Translations under genes and position numbers: made by a program
From: Sphaerospermopsis sp. SIO1G1
GTDB lineage: Bacteria > Cyanobacteriota > Cyanobacteriia > Cyanobacteriales > Nostocaceae
DNA: 64,000 nucleotides
Assembly: GCA_010672785.1 (NCBI GenBank)
Contig: JAAHFX010000001.1
Span: 331,266 to 395,265 of the forward strand
Direction: 5' to 3'
Shown here: in pieces, positions 40,339 to 47,392 of the stretch
Layout: each line of letters begins with the position of its first letter
Position numbering within the stretch: the stretch's first letter is position 1
Notes under the pieces: generated by a model
Seen by the model: only the letters and a program-made list of their open reading frames with translations
Told to the model about the DNA's origin: nothing
Databases searched by the model: none

Positions 40339-40550
40339 TTATAATTCTGTTACTGGCTTTGGAACATATGATTCCCAAAACTTTATTACCTCTTTAGCTA
40401 AAGTTAACGCATCTATTGTTTCCCTTCCCAACTCTTCTGCTTCTTTATCGCTTAAATAAATTAGGAGAGGCTCGTAAAATACACCTGGCTCACACACATC
40501 TTCCTCAACAACTCGGTATTTTTCAGTGTTGAGGAAAATTTTCCAACGTC
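40339..40550 (-). pseudogene. C-terminal remnant of an unknown protein
   Basis: A frame with no start reads RWKIFLNTEKYRVVEEDVCE, PGVFYEPLLIYLSDKEAEEL and ends VPKPVTEL. It looks protein-like but I do not recognise it. It has been joined to the broken parE gene just upstream. Confidence 0.4.
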
Positions 40551-40675
40551 AGCATAATTTCATAACATCCCCGCACCCAACGAAAAGCTCTTTCCTGTGA
40601 CTCCTCTTTTATCCATAGGAAAATACTCTCAATATCAGCAATAGCAGTAGGTGAAATCTCAATCCGGTATGCCAT
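40523..40675 (-). pseudogene. ParE/RelE-type toxin, truncated
   Basis: The frame MAYRIEISPTAIADIESIFL WIKEESQERAFRWVRGCYEI MLTLENFPQH ends after 50 residues, where full-length ParE-type toxins have about 95-100. The C-terminal strands with the functional residues are missing. It overlaps the antitoxin stop by 17 bases, a normal arrangement for the pair. Confidence 0.72.
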
Positions 40676-40949
40676 ACTTTTCCTTAAATTCTGCAAATGC
40701 TTGATTTAAGGGCATACCCTCGCCTTGTTCAAACTCATTTATACTTTTACGTATCTTAGCAACAGATTCCAGTAATTCCAGTCTATCAATAAGTCTTTGA
40801 TAACTTTCAGCATCTTGAACCACAGCAGCAGCTTTACCATTCACAGTCAGCACAATAGGAGATTTAGCTTCCTTTAACTTATCTAGAAACGTCTTTGCTC
40901 CGCGCTGAAACTCTGATAATGGGTGAATATCGCTTAGGCTAAACATCAT
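40659..40949 (-). CDS. Phd/YefM-type antitoxin
   Basis: A 96-residue antitoxin (FSLSDIHPLSEFQRGAKTFLDKLKEAKSPIVLTVNGKAAAVVQDAESYQRLIDRLELLESVAKIR). The SPIVLTVNGKAAAVVQD block is the Phd/YefM dimer and DNA-binding core. Its toxin (40523) is broken. Part of a second copy of this gene survives at 44722-44791. Confidence 0.88.
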   Translation of the reverse strand: MMFSLSDIHPLSEFQRGAKTFLDKLKEAKSPIVLTVNGKAAAVVQDAESYQRLIDRLELLESVAKIRKSINEFEQGEGMPLNQAFAEFKEKYGIPD

Positions 40950-41024
40950 AATTTCAATAAATTATTTGATAATTTGATGTTAATTGTATGAAAATATTTT
41001 GTCAAGAGAAGAGATCGCCGTTTT

Positions 41025-41372
41025 GGGGGATGTGGAGGGTGCGTTAGCGTATCCCTTACGGGACTCGTAGAGATAGCTTACCGAAGGTATCGCTTTTTGG
41101 GGGATGTGGAGGTGCGTTAGCGAAGCTTACCGAAGGTATCGCGTTTGGAGATGTGGAGGAAGTGCGATCGCTGTTTGGAGGTTTGGGGAGTGCGATCGCG
41201 GTTTTGGGGTTTTGGAGGGTGCGATCGCGTTTTGGGGTGTTGGGAGTGCGATCGCGGTTTTGGGAATTTGGAGGGTGCGATCGCTGTTGTGGGGTGTTGG
41301 GAGTGCGATCGCTTTTTGGGAATTTGGAGGGTGCGATCGCTATTTTGAGGTTTTGTAGGGTGCGATCGTTGT
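41025..41372 (+). repeat. HIP1 minisatellite array A
   Basis: Tandem units of about 28 bases, each with one GCGATCGC in a G-rich frame such as GTGCGATCGCGGTTTTGGGG. Eight units carry an intact or nearly intact HIP1; two units (about 41038-41092 and 41110-41142) have the octamer split by an insert ending ACCGAAGGT before ATCGC. The insert in the first is a longer variant with CCCTTACGGGACTCGTAGAG. There are no conserved reading frames. Confidence 0.9.
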
Positions 41373-41385
41373 TGCAGATGTTGAT

Positions 41386-41643
41386 CTAATAAATTTCTCT
41401 ACGATGACCAATTCTAATAATAATGATTAATTGTTCTTCTATATCTAACTCATAAATAACTCGATAATCACCCACTCTTAACTTATAAAAACCTGACCAT
41501 TGACCTGTAAGAGATAGAGGAGTTATCTGCTCAAAATTGACACTTAACCATTGAATTTTATTCAGAATCCGCAGACGCACAACCTGGTCTAAATTATCTA
41601 AATCAGTGATTGACTCTGATTCAAAACTTACGGAATAACTCAT
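41386..41643 (-). CDS. RelE/ParE-type toxin
   Basis: An 85-residue RelE-fold toxin: MSYSVSFESESITDLDNLDQ, then LSLTGQWSGFYKLRVGDYRVIYELDIEEQLIIIIRIGHRREIY. The Y/F-KLRVGDYRVIYE and IGHRREIY blocks are the family signature with catalytic-type arginines. It starts directly after the antitoxin stop. Appears intact. Confidence 0.9.
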   Translation of the reverse strand: MSYSVSFESESITDLDNLDQVVRLRILNKIQWLSVNFEQITPLSLTGQWSGFYKLRVGDYRVIYELDIEEQLIIIIRIGHRREIY

Positions 41644-41859
41644 TTAACTTTCTATCCCATATCTTTTATAAACTTCAGATAAAGGAATAGTAGGTCTTCC
41701 TTCTTGACGTTTACGCCGTATTTCCAATAAACTCTGCTTAAATGATTCTTTCATTTCCCTTCCCCCATCAGGATCACCGAAGTATTCATCTAGCATTTCA
41801 TCTACTGTGCTACGGATTAAGTGTTGTAACTGTTCCGCTGTCATTTCTTTAATTTGCAT
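41644..41859 (-). CDS. Antitoxin paired with RelE-type toxin
   Basis: A 71-residue helical protein (MQIKEMTAEQLQHLIRSTVD EMLDEYFGDPDGG), a type common before RelE toxins in cyanobacteria. The role is inferred from position and from the typical C-terminal LSEVYKRYGIE. Confidence 0.82.
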   Translation of the reverse strand: MQIKEMTAEQLQHLIRSTVDEMLDEYFGDPDGGREMKESFKQSLLEIRRKRQEGRPTIPLSEVYKRYGIES

Positions 41860-41928
41860 AGCTGCTTTAAATAGTAAATTATAGAAATGATTATACCAGT
41901 TAAGAGGAAATATTGGGATAATTATAGG

Positions 41929-42163
41929 CGATCGCTTGTTTGGGATGTGGAGTGCGATAGCGAAGCGCGACCTAGGAATCGCTTTTTGGGGGGTTTGGAA
42001 AGTGCGTTAGTAAAGCTTACCGAAGGTATCGCTGTTTTGGGGTTTTGAGGAGTGCGATCGCTGTTTTGGGGGTTTTGTGGAGTGCATTAGCGAAGCTTAC
42101 CGAAGGAATCGCTTTTTGGGGATATGGGAGTGCGATCACGTTAGCTAACTGAAAGTATCGCTA
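41929..42163 (+). repeat. HIP1 minisatellite array B
   Basis: Six units like array A. Intact HIP1 occurs at 41928-41935 and 42055-42062. Others are split by two kinds of insert: AGCGAAGCGCGACCTAGGA (about 41950-41968) and TTAGTAAAGCTTACCGAAGG-type inserts. Confidence 0.88.
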
Positions 42164-42183
42164 AAATAGTCTTAATCTACAAA

Positions 42184-42582
42184 CTACCAAACAATAGCCA
42201 CTAAACCCGACGCAGCGATATTTTTATCACAAGTCAATAACTGTACAACTTCACCTTTACTTGCTAAAACTAAAGCAGTTGCCGCAATTTGTCTATCGTG
42301 CATTTCATTAATAGAATATAAGCTCATAGTCATTTCAATAACATCTTGATCAAGAGGATAAATTACCACACGAGGATCAGCTTTTACTGCTAAAATTACA
42401 TCTTTGGGATCAGGAATAGATGTTCTACCTCTTTCTACAATCCAAACAGCTTCAGCTAAAGTAGTTGCGGGAATAACTAACTGTGAATTAGGATCACAAA
42501 GGATACCTTTAGCATTTGCACCTAGCTTTAAATTACCTTCAAGAAACCAAATTAGAGCATGAGTATCTAGGACATATTTCAT
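42184..42582 (-). CDS. PIN-domain toxin (VapC type)
   Basis: A 132-residue PIN ribonuclease. The acidic site is visible in KYVLDTHALIWFLEG (D6), ATTLAEAVWIVERG (E44), EMHDRQIAATALVLA (D96 region) and LTCDKNI (D near 119). The full length and all acidic motifs suggest it is active. It follows the antitoxin with nine bases between. Confidence 0.9.
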   Translation of the reverse strand: MKYVLDTHALIWFLEGNLKLGANAKGILCDPNSQLVIPATTLAEAVWIVERGRTSIPDPKDVILAVKADPRVVIYPLDQDVIEMTMSLYSINEMHDRQIAATALVLASKGEVVQLLTCDKNIAASGLVAIVW

Positions 42583-42591
42583 AATTTATGA

Positions 42592-42822
42592 TTACCAGTT
42601 TAAACTGTCCTCTCGATCCCCATGAAATTCAGCAATTTCAAAATCTGCTTCTGTTGACTGATTATTTCCAGAAAACATCCCAAACTGCATTACCTGATGT
42701 TGTCGTTGATTTTTTTCCGACTTTAAAAAAGTGACAATAACCAAACTTTCTGAAATATCAGATGGTAATTCTTTAAGTTCTACTTTACCATCTTTGTAAA
42801 TTCCTTCTATTGCTTGTAACAT
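42592..42822 (-). CDS. Antitoxin paired with VapC
   Basis: From ATG 42822 a 76-residue protein MLQAIEGIYKDGKVELKELP SDISESLVIVTFLKSEKNQR and so on. The N-terminal GIYKDGKVELKELP resembles small beta-rich antitoxins adjoining PIN toxins. The frame is open upstream to 42894, but that part runs into the next repeat array and is not used. Confidence 0.8.
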   Translation of the reverse strand: MLQAIEGIYKDGKVELKELPSDISESLVIVTFLKSEKNQRQHQVMQFGMFSGNNQSTEADFEIAEFHGDREDSLNW

Positions 42823-42898
42823 ACTTTTAAAACTTCCTCTAAACAGTGAACTGTAGAAATGATTATACCAGTTAAGAAAAAATTGTGGCATCATGACA

Positions 42899-43060
42899 GG
42901 CGATCGCTGTTTTGGGGTTTTGGGGAAGTGCGTTAGCGAAGCTTACCAAAGGTATCGCTGTTTTGGGAGTTTGGAGGGTGCGTTAGCGAAGCTTACCGAA
43001 GGTATCGCGTTTGGGAATGTTGGGAGTGCGATCGCGCAAGCGCTCCGTAGGAATCGCATA
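42899..43060 (+). repeat. HIP1 minisatellite array C
   Basis: Five units. Intact HIP1 occurs at 42900-42907 and about 43027-43034; two units are split by TTAGCGAAGCTTACC(A/G)AAGGT; the last intact HIP1 is followed by GCAAGCGCTCCGTAGGAATCGC. The G-rich strand is again the + strand. Confidence 0.88.
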
Positions 43061-43114
43061 ACTGTAGGTAGAAATTTTGTATAATTCACATAATGATATA
43101 AAATGCAAAGATAA

Positions 43115-43393
43115 ATGATACAAACATTTAAAAATAAATCCTTATAAAATCTATTCAGAGAAAATTTTAATAAAGGAGTTCCCGCAAATTTAGAAAAGAA
43201 AATTAGAATTAGATTAGAAGTTATAGATTCAGCCTTAATGATAGATGATATAAGATTACCTGGTTATGATTTACATGAATTAAAAGGAGATAGAAAAGGA
43301 ACTTGGTCAATTAAGGTATCAGGAAACTGGCGAATAACGTTTAAATTTGAAGATGGTGATGTTTATGATGTTAATTTAGAAGATTACCATTAA
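43115..43393 (+). pseudogene. higB: HigB-type toxin with a stop at codon 11
   Basis: The frame reads MIQTFKNKSL, a TAA stop (43145-43147), then NLFRENFNKGVPANLEKKIR to the normal end GTWSIKVSGNWRITFKFEDGDVYDVNLEDYH. The total of 92 codons is the usual length. The family has a glutamate at the stop position in my recollection, so a single GAA to TAA change would explain it. The rest of the gene shows no other damage, so inactivation looks recent. The antitoxin higA follows 74 bases downstream. Confidence 0.82.
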
Positions 43394-43467
43394 TGTTGTG
43401 TTAAGATAGTAGTAAATAGTTGAACATTGTTAAATAAATTTCCCAAAATTATCAAGGAGTATTCATT

Positions 43468-43779
43468 ATGGATAATTGGCAAAATATCGCTGATGAGAGA
43501 TTAGCAAGACCAATACATCCTGGTGAAGTAATTGCAGATATTTTAGATGATATAGAAGTTAATTATAACGATTTTGCCGAAATTTTAGGAATATCTCATC
43601 AAACGATTCAAGAAATTATTAATGGTGAAAAATCACTAACAGTAGATATTGCTATTCGTCTGGGTAAAGCGTTGGGAAATGGGCCGAGATTGTGGTTAAA
43701 TCTTCAGCAAAAGGTTGATGTTTGGGATGCTTTGCAAAGTCATCAGGAAGAATATAGTAAAGTTATGACATTGGTTTAG
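43468..43779 (+). CDS. higA: HigA-type antitoxin
   Basis: A 103-residue XRE-type helix-turn-helix protein: RPIHPGEVIADILDDIEVNYNDFAEILGISHQTIQEIINGEKSLTVDIAIRLGKALGNGPRLWLNLQQKVDVWDAL. This is the HigA/VapI signature. An upstream AAGGAG (43453-43458) supports the start. The antitoxin is intact while its toxin carries a stop codon. Confidence 0.93.
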   Translation: MDNWQNIADERLARPIHPGEVIADILDDIEVNYNDFAEILGISHQTIQEIINGEKSLTVDIAIRLGKALGNGPRLWLNLQQKVDVWDALQSHQEEYSKVMTLV

Positions 43780-43787
43780 AAGAAAAT

Positions 43788-44363
43788 ATGGATTTTATTA
43801 CTCTCTATGTACCTACATCAATTCAAATAACTGATGGTCAATTTTTTAAATTATGTCAAATCAATGAATTAATCAAAATTGAACGTAATGCTGATGGTAG
43901 TCTGAGATTAAAACCTTTATTGGGAGGTATATCTGGCAATATTAATGCTGGTTTAACTACTTAATTAAGAAATTGGAACGATGAGAAGTCAGAAGGTATA
44001 GTTTTTGGTTATGATGTTGGTTTTATCTTACCAAATGGTGCAATTTTTTCTCCTAGTGCTGCTTGGGTAAAGTTAGAAAGATGGAATGCTTTAACTGATG
44101 AAGAAAAACAAAAGTTTCCTCCTATTTGTCCTGATTTTGTAATTGAGTTAATTTCTTATAGTGAGAGTTTAAAAACTACACAGGACAAGATGAGAGAATA
44201 TATCGCTAATGGTATAAGTTTAGGTTTATTAATTAATCGTAAATTTCGTCAGGTGGAAATTTATAGGACTGGTAAGGAAGTTGAGGTTTTGGAATCTCCT
44301 GATATGGTTTCGGGGGAAGATTTTTTAAAGGGTTTTGTTTTGAATTTGGGGATGATGTGGTAG
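43788..44363 (+). pseudogene. Uma2-family gene with one internal stop
   Basis: The frame runs 192 codons with one stop (TAA 43962-43964) after NINAGLTT. Beyond it the sequence is a normal Uma2 protein of the same subtype as 31742: LTDEEKQKFPPICPDFVIEL, KMREYIANGISLGLLINRKF and GFVLNLGMMW. It starts nine bases after higA. Confidence 0.85.
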
Positions 44364-44399
44364 TTTTGTAAAAGATCAGAAACTTATAGGAAGCAAATT

Positions 44400-44714
44400 A
44401 TGCACCGACCATCTGAAAATATACGTGAGCTTGAAGAGGCTATTTCCAACTTTATCATTAGTTTTGAGGGTGTTTTTGACCATGATTGGGATATGACAAA
44501 AAATTGTATTACTGATGACTGTTTTATTAGAGACAATGGAACATTCATTCAACCAGGTGTTAGTGATGAAAGTAATAACTGGTGGAATCGAGGTAGCCTC
44601 CTATCAGCATATCGTCATCTTATAGAAGTGTTGGATAAAAATAATATTCCACACTCTGCTGAATGTATACAACCCCTTCCTCGTCCTCAAGATTTTGAAC
44701 CGTCTGAACCGTAA
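44400..44714 (+). CDS. Hypothetical protein
   Basis: A 104-residue acidic soluble protein I do not recognise: MHRPSENIRELEEAISNFII, SFEGVFDHDWDMTKNCITDD and a tail PLPRPQDFEPSEP. No signal peptide or membrane segment. It lies between a Uma2 pseudogene and a phd fragment and could be a small immunity-like or repair-associated protein, but there is no evidence for a role. Confidence 0.55.
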   Translation: MHRPSENIRELEEAISNFIISFEGVFDHDWDMTKNCITDDCFIRDNGTFIQPGVSDESNNWWNRGSLLSAYRHLIEVLDKNNIPHSAECIQPLPRPQDFEPSEP

Positions 44715-44721
44715 ATAAAAA

Positions 44722-44791
44722 TCTTGAACCACAGCAGAAGCTTTACCATTAACAGTCAGCACAATAGGAGATTTAGTTTCTTTTAACTGTG
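44722..44791 (-). pseudogene. Fragment of a phd-type antitoxin gene
   Basis: Seventy bases (ATCTTGAACCACAGCAGAAG onward) match 40815-40885 inside the Phd antitoxin almost base for base, encoding KLKETKSPIVLTVNGKASAVVQD on the minus strand. No start or stop survives. It runs directly into repeat array D. Confidence 0.75.
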
Positions 44792-44887
44792 GAGGGGTAC
44801 GATCGCTTTTGGGGATGTTGGGAGTGCGATAGCGAAGCGCGACCTAGGAATCGCTGTTTGGGGGGTTTTGGGGAAGTGCGATCGCTA
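44791..44887 (+). repeat. HIP1 minisatellite array D
   Basis: Three units; the middle one has HIP1 split by AGCGAAGCGCGACCTAGGA, the last has an intact octamer. Unit frame and G-rich strand are as in array A. Confidence 0.86.
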
Positions 44888-44904
44888 TATTGCATTAACA
44901 ATAA

Positions 44905-45348
44905 TTAACTCATTAATTGATTTACAACCAAAACTGTTAAACCAGGTAAAGAAGGTAAACGAATATCATTAGTCAAGAAAAAAGACGCACCACCATAAAT
45001 AGCAGTGGCCATTTGAATAGCATCTGGTGTTCTTAAATTGTAATCTGCTCTTAATTTAGCTGCATTTTCAGCAATATCTGGTAAAACTTCAATAGTTGTT
45101 ATACCTTGAGAATTGAAAAGAATATCACGATATTGTTGAGCTAATATTGTATTTCCTGCACGTAACGGATAAACTAAAACTTCGGATACAGTTAAAACCG
45201 ATGTGATAACATTAAACTCACCCTTATACATTGCTGTGAAAAAAGCATCTGTAACTTCTAAATAACTAAGATTTTCTTCTATAAAATAAATTAGTGGTGC
45301 TGTATCTAAACCTATTATTTTACCCTGTAATTGATTTAACCATTCCAC
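44905..45348 (-). CDS. PIN-domain toxin (VapC type)
   Basis: A 147-residue PIN ribonuclease. Acidic motifs: IIGLDTAPLIYFIEEN (D15), SVLTVSEVLVYPLR (E57), LRTPDAIQMATAI (D109) and FLTNDIRL (D127). All four positions are present, so it is probably active. The start overlaps the antitoxin gene by 13 bases. Confidence 0.9.
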   Translation of the reverse strand: MEWLNQLQGKIIGLDTAPLIYFIEENLSYLEVTDAFFTAMYKGEFNVITSVLTVSEVLVYPLRAGNTILAQQYRDILFNSQGITTIEVLPDIAENAAKLRADYNLRTPDAIQMATAIYGGASFFLTNDIRLPSLPGLTVLVVNQLMS

Positions 45349-45557
45349 GAATCACGCTCCTGATTGACATATTCCTGAGCGTCAATATTTCCCCAAATTT
45401 CCTTACCTAAACCACGCAATTCTAAAATACTACGCTTTGGTTTTGATGTCATTTTCAATTGTTGACGAATTAAGATAGATAAATCTTCAACTAATTTAAG
45501 CTGTTCTTCAGTAGTCAGATTTTTAGCTTGTTCTAATAATTCTTGATAATGAGACAT
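45336..45557 (-). CDS. Antitoxin paired with VapC
   Basis: A 73-residue protein MSHYQELLEQAKNLTTEEQL KLVEDLSILIRQQL with C-terminal SILELRGLGKEIWGNIDAQEYVNQERDSWNG. The end RGLGKEIW..DAQEYVNQERDSW is a widespread antitoxin tail that occupies the PIN active site. The overlap with the toxin supports pairing. Confidence 0.87.
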   Translation of the reverse strand: MSHYQELLEQAKNLTTEEQLKLVEDLSILIRQQLKMTSKPKRSILELRGLGKEIWGNIDAQEYVNQERDSWNG

Positions 45558-45667
45558 AAATTTTTTTGCTTGTTTTCTAACCTAATTTCACTATACTCTC
45601 AATATCAGCAATAGCACTTTGTTTAATTATGGCAAACATTGTTAATTTTTGTCAAAAAGTTTGCGTA

Positions 45668-45803
45668 GCGATCGCGTTTGGAGGTTTGGGGAGTGCGATA
45701 GCGAAGCGCGACCTAGGAATCGCTGTTTTGAGGTTTGGAGGAAGTGCGTTAGCGGTAGCTTACCGAAGGTATCGCTTTTTAGGGGTGTGGAGGTGCGATC
45801 ACC
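45668..45803 (+). repeat. HIP1 minisatellite array E
   Basis: Four units: one with intact HIP1 (about 45668-45675), one split by AGCGAAGCGCGACCTAGGA, one split by a TTAGCGGTAGCTTACCGAAGG variant, and a final degenerate GCGATCAC. G-rich on the + strand. Confidence 0.86.
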
Positions 45804-45847
45804 GAAATAGTTTATTATAGGGATCTGAAGCAATAAAATCATAACTT

Positions 45848-46114
45848 GTGAGTCAACAAGACAAACTATTAGCTAAAATTCTATCAGGCGCATCTGATAC
45901 AAATATATCCTTTGAGCAACTGTGTCAACTATTAATCAGATTAGGATTTGATGAAAGAATTTGTGGTAGTCACCACATTTTTACAAAAGAAGGAGTTGAA
46001 GAAATCTTGAATCTTCAACCAAAACAAGGAAAAGCCAAAACATATCAAGTTAAACAAGTCCGTGAAGTTCTACTGAAATATCAGCTAGGAGGTCAAGATG
46101 ATTCTACGGTATGA
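45848..46114 (+). CDS. hicA: HicA-type toxin, second module
   Basis: An 88-residue HicA-fold protein from GTG 45848: LAKILSGASDTNISFEQLCQLLIRLGFDERICGSHHIFTKEGVEEILNLQPKQGKAKTYQVKQVREVLLKYQL. GSHHIFTKEG carries the catalytic histidine. It overlaps the hicB gene by 17 bases, the usual arrangement, and appears intact. Confidence 0.9.
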   Translation: MSQQDKLLAKILSGASDTNISFEQLCQLLIRLGFDERICGSHHIFTKEGVEEILNLQPKQGKAKTYQVKQVREVLLKYQLGGQDDSTV

Positions 46115-46310
46115 AATAACCATTTATTGGAGTGAAGAAGACCAAGCATTTATCGCAGAAGTTCCAGATTTACCGGGATGCGCTGCTGATGGAGAAACTT
46201 ATCAAGAAGCATTGCAAAATATAGAAATTATTATGCAGGAATGGATAGAAACTGCTCAAGATTTAGGTCGAAAAATTCCTGAACCTACACAGCGTTTAAT
46301 GTCTGCTTAA
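46098..46310 (+). CDS. hicB: HicB-type antitoxin, second module
   Basis: A 70-residue HicB: ILRYEITIYWSEEDQAFIAEVPDLPGCAADGETYQEALQNIEIIMQEWIETAQDLGRKIPEPTQRL. This is the short form without a C-terminal DNA-binding domain, unlike the hicB at 39287, so the two hicAB modules are not recent copies of each other. Confidence 0.92.
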   Translation: MILRYEITIYWSEEDQAFIAEVPDLPGCAADGETYQEALQNIEIIMQEWIETAQDLGRKIPEPTQRLMSA

Positions 46311-46327
46311 TTGATACTTTTGCGATG

Positions 46328-46441
46328 TGGGAGTGCGATAGCGAAGCGCGACCTAGGAATCGCTTTTTATCGGTTTTGGAAGTGCGTTAGCGAAGCTTAC
46401 CGAAGGTATCACTGTTTTGGAGTTTTGGGAGTGCGATCGCT
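46328..46441 (+). repeat. HIP1 minisatellite array F
   Basis: Three units: AGCGAAGCGCGACCTAGGA insert, TTAGCGAAGCTTACCGAAGG insert and an intact HIP1 (46434-46441). The remaining gene-free DNA to 46960 holds a solo CAACTTTTCAAACATCCTCT repeat end at 46596-46615 and nothing else I can identify. Confidence 0.85.
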
Positions 46442-46960
46442 TGTTGCTGAATTAAGAACTTATTTAAACACTCCTGAAGCATAATGAGAAAACTGGTTCT
46501 TACTTCTCGCTTCAAAGGATTTGAGGCTATATCTATTCATTCTTAATAATTATCTCTCCTGACTCTACAATTTATTTGACACGACTACTCGTATCCAACT
46601 TTTCAAACATCCTCTAATAGTCATCATAGATTAAAACTTTATAATTATGTGACAATTATCAAAATCGTCATCTTAAATAGTATGCTATAAGCATGAGTAA
46701 AATCAGGTATGAATGATTAGTAGTGATACCAGTTTTGGGCTTACTATTCCATAATTACCTATTCTCTATGTTCCTGCCTTGACAGTGATGATAACTATTC
46801 AAACCGGCTTAATACATCAATTTAAAGGATTTATGAATAGTTATGATTACTTGTTACCTTACTTAGAAATTAGTTTTTAAATTTTTAACTTAAAATAAGC
46901 AGGATTACAAGATAACAGTGTGACTACTATTACTCTAGAAAATTTTCCAGAGGTGAGGAT

Positions 46961-47167
46961 ATGACTATTTGGGTAAATGAACAAATTGATCCATCAGGAA
47001 TGATTCATGCCTGTATTGCTTGTTGTGATCAAAATCAAGCACAAGATTGTCATGAGTCTTTTGAACAAGGCCTAACCGAAAGACAGAAATCTCAAGGTTG
47101 GATAGCAAGGTTACGTACAGTAACTTCTTGGGAAGATGTGCCAGTGAATTCCTTAAAATTGAACTAA
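46961..47167 (+). CDS. Small hypothetical protein
   Basis: A 68-residue protein with four cysteines in a cluster (HACIACCDQNQAQDCHES). A GAGG ribosome binding site (46953-46956) precedes the ATG. Not recognised; the cysteine and histidine spacing could bind a metal, but no family is assigned. Confidence 0.5.
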   Translation: MTIWVNEQIDPSGMIHACIACCDQNQAQDCHESFEQGLTERQKSQGWIARLRTVTSWEDVPVNSLKLN

Positions 47168-47285
47168 TCTATTGTTACTTACCCCAAACACAAACCTTCC
47201 CTTCCTGGGATCAAAATTATACAGATAAATAATTTTGAGAAACTCTCAGGTTGATCTGGCTTTTAACCGTCAGAGTTATGATATT

Positions 47286-47352
47286 AGAGGATGTTTTCAA
47301 AGTTTGGGCAGTTAATTTACTCAATTAACAACCTTCCTTTCAGACATCCTCT
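47286..47352. mobile_element. Short MITE, AGAGGATGTTT family
   Basis: A 67-bp element with imperfect inverted ends AGAGGATGTTTTCAAAG / CTTTCAGACATCCTCT. A solo end of the same type is at 46596-46615. Non-coding. Confidence 0.6.
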
Positions 47353-47392
47353 ACATAAAAAATGACCAACTTGCAAAAATAGAAAAAATGCA

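Noticed and set aside
41025..41372. Possible CRISPR array
   Set aside because: Units follow each other with similar sequence throughout and no unique spacers; repeat length drifts and no cas genes are near.
41104..41389. Three overlapping reading frames in repeat array A
   Set aside because: They encode only repetitive GSAIAVWRFGECDR-type peptides caused by the 28-base unit and have no gene-like properties.
42893..43084. Reading frame in repeat array C
   Set aside because: Translation is a product of HIP1 repeats and inserts; no family or start signal.
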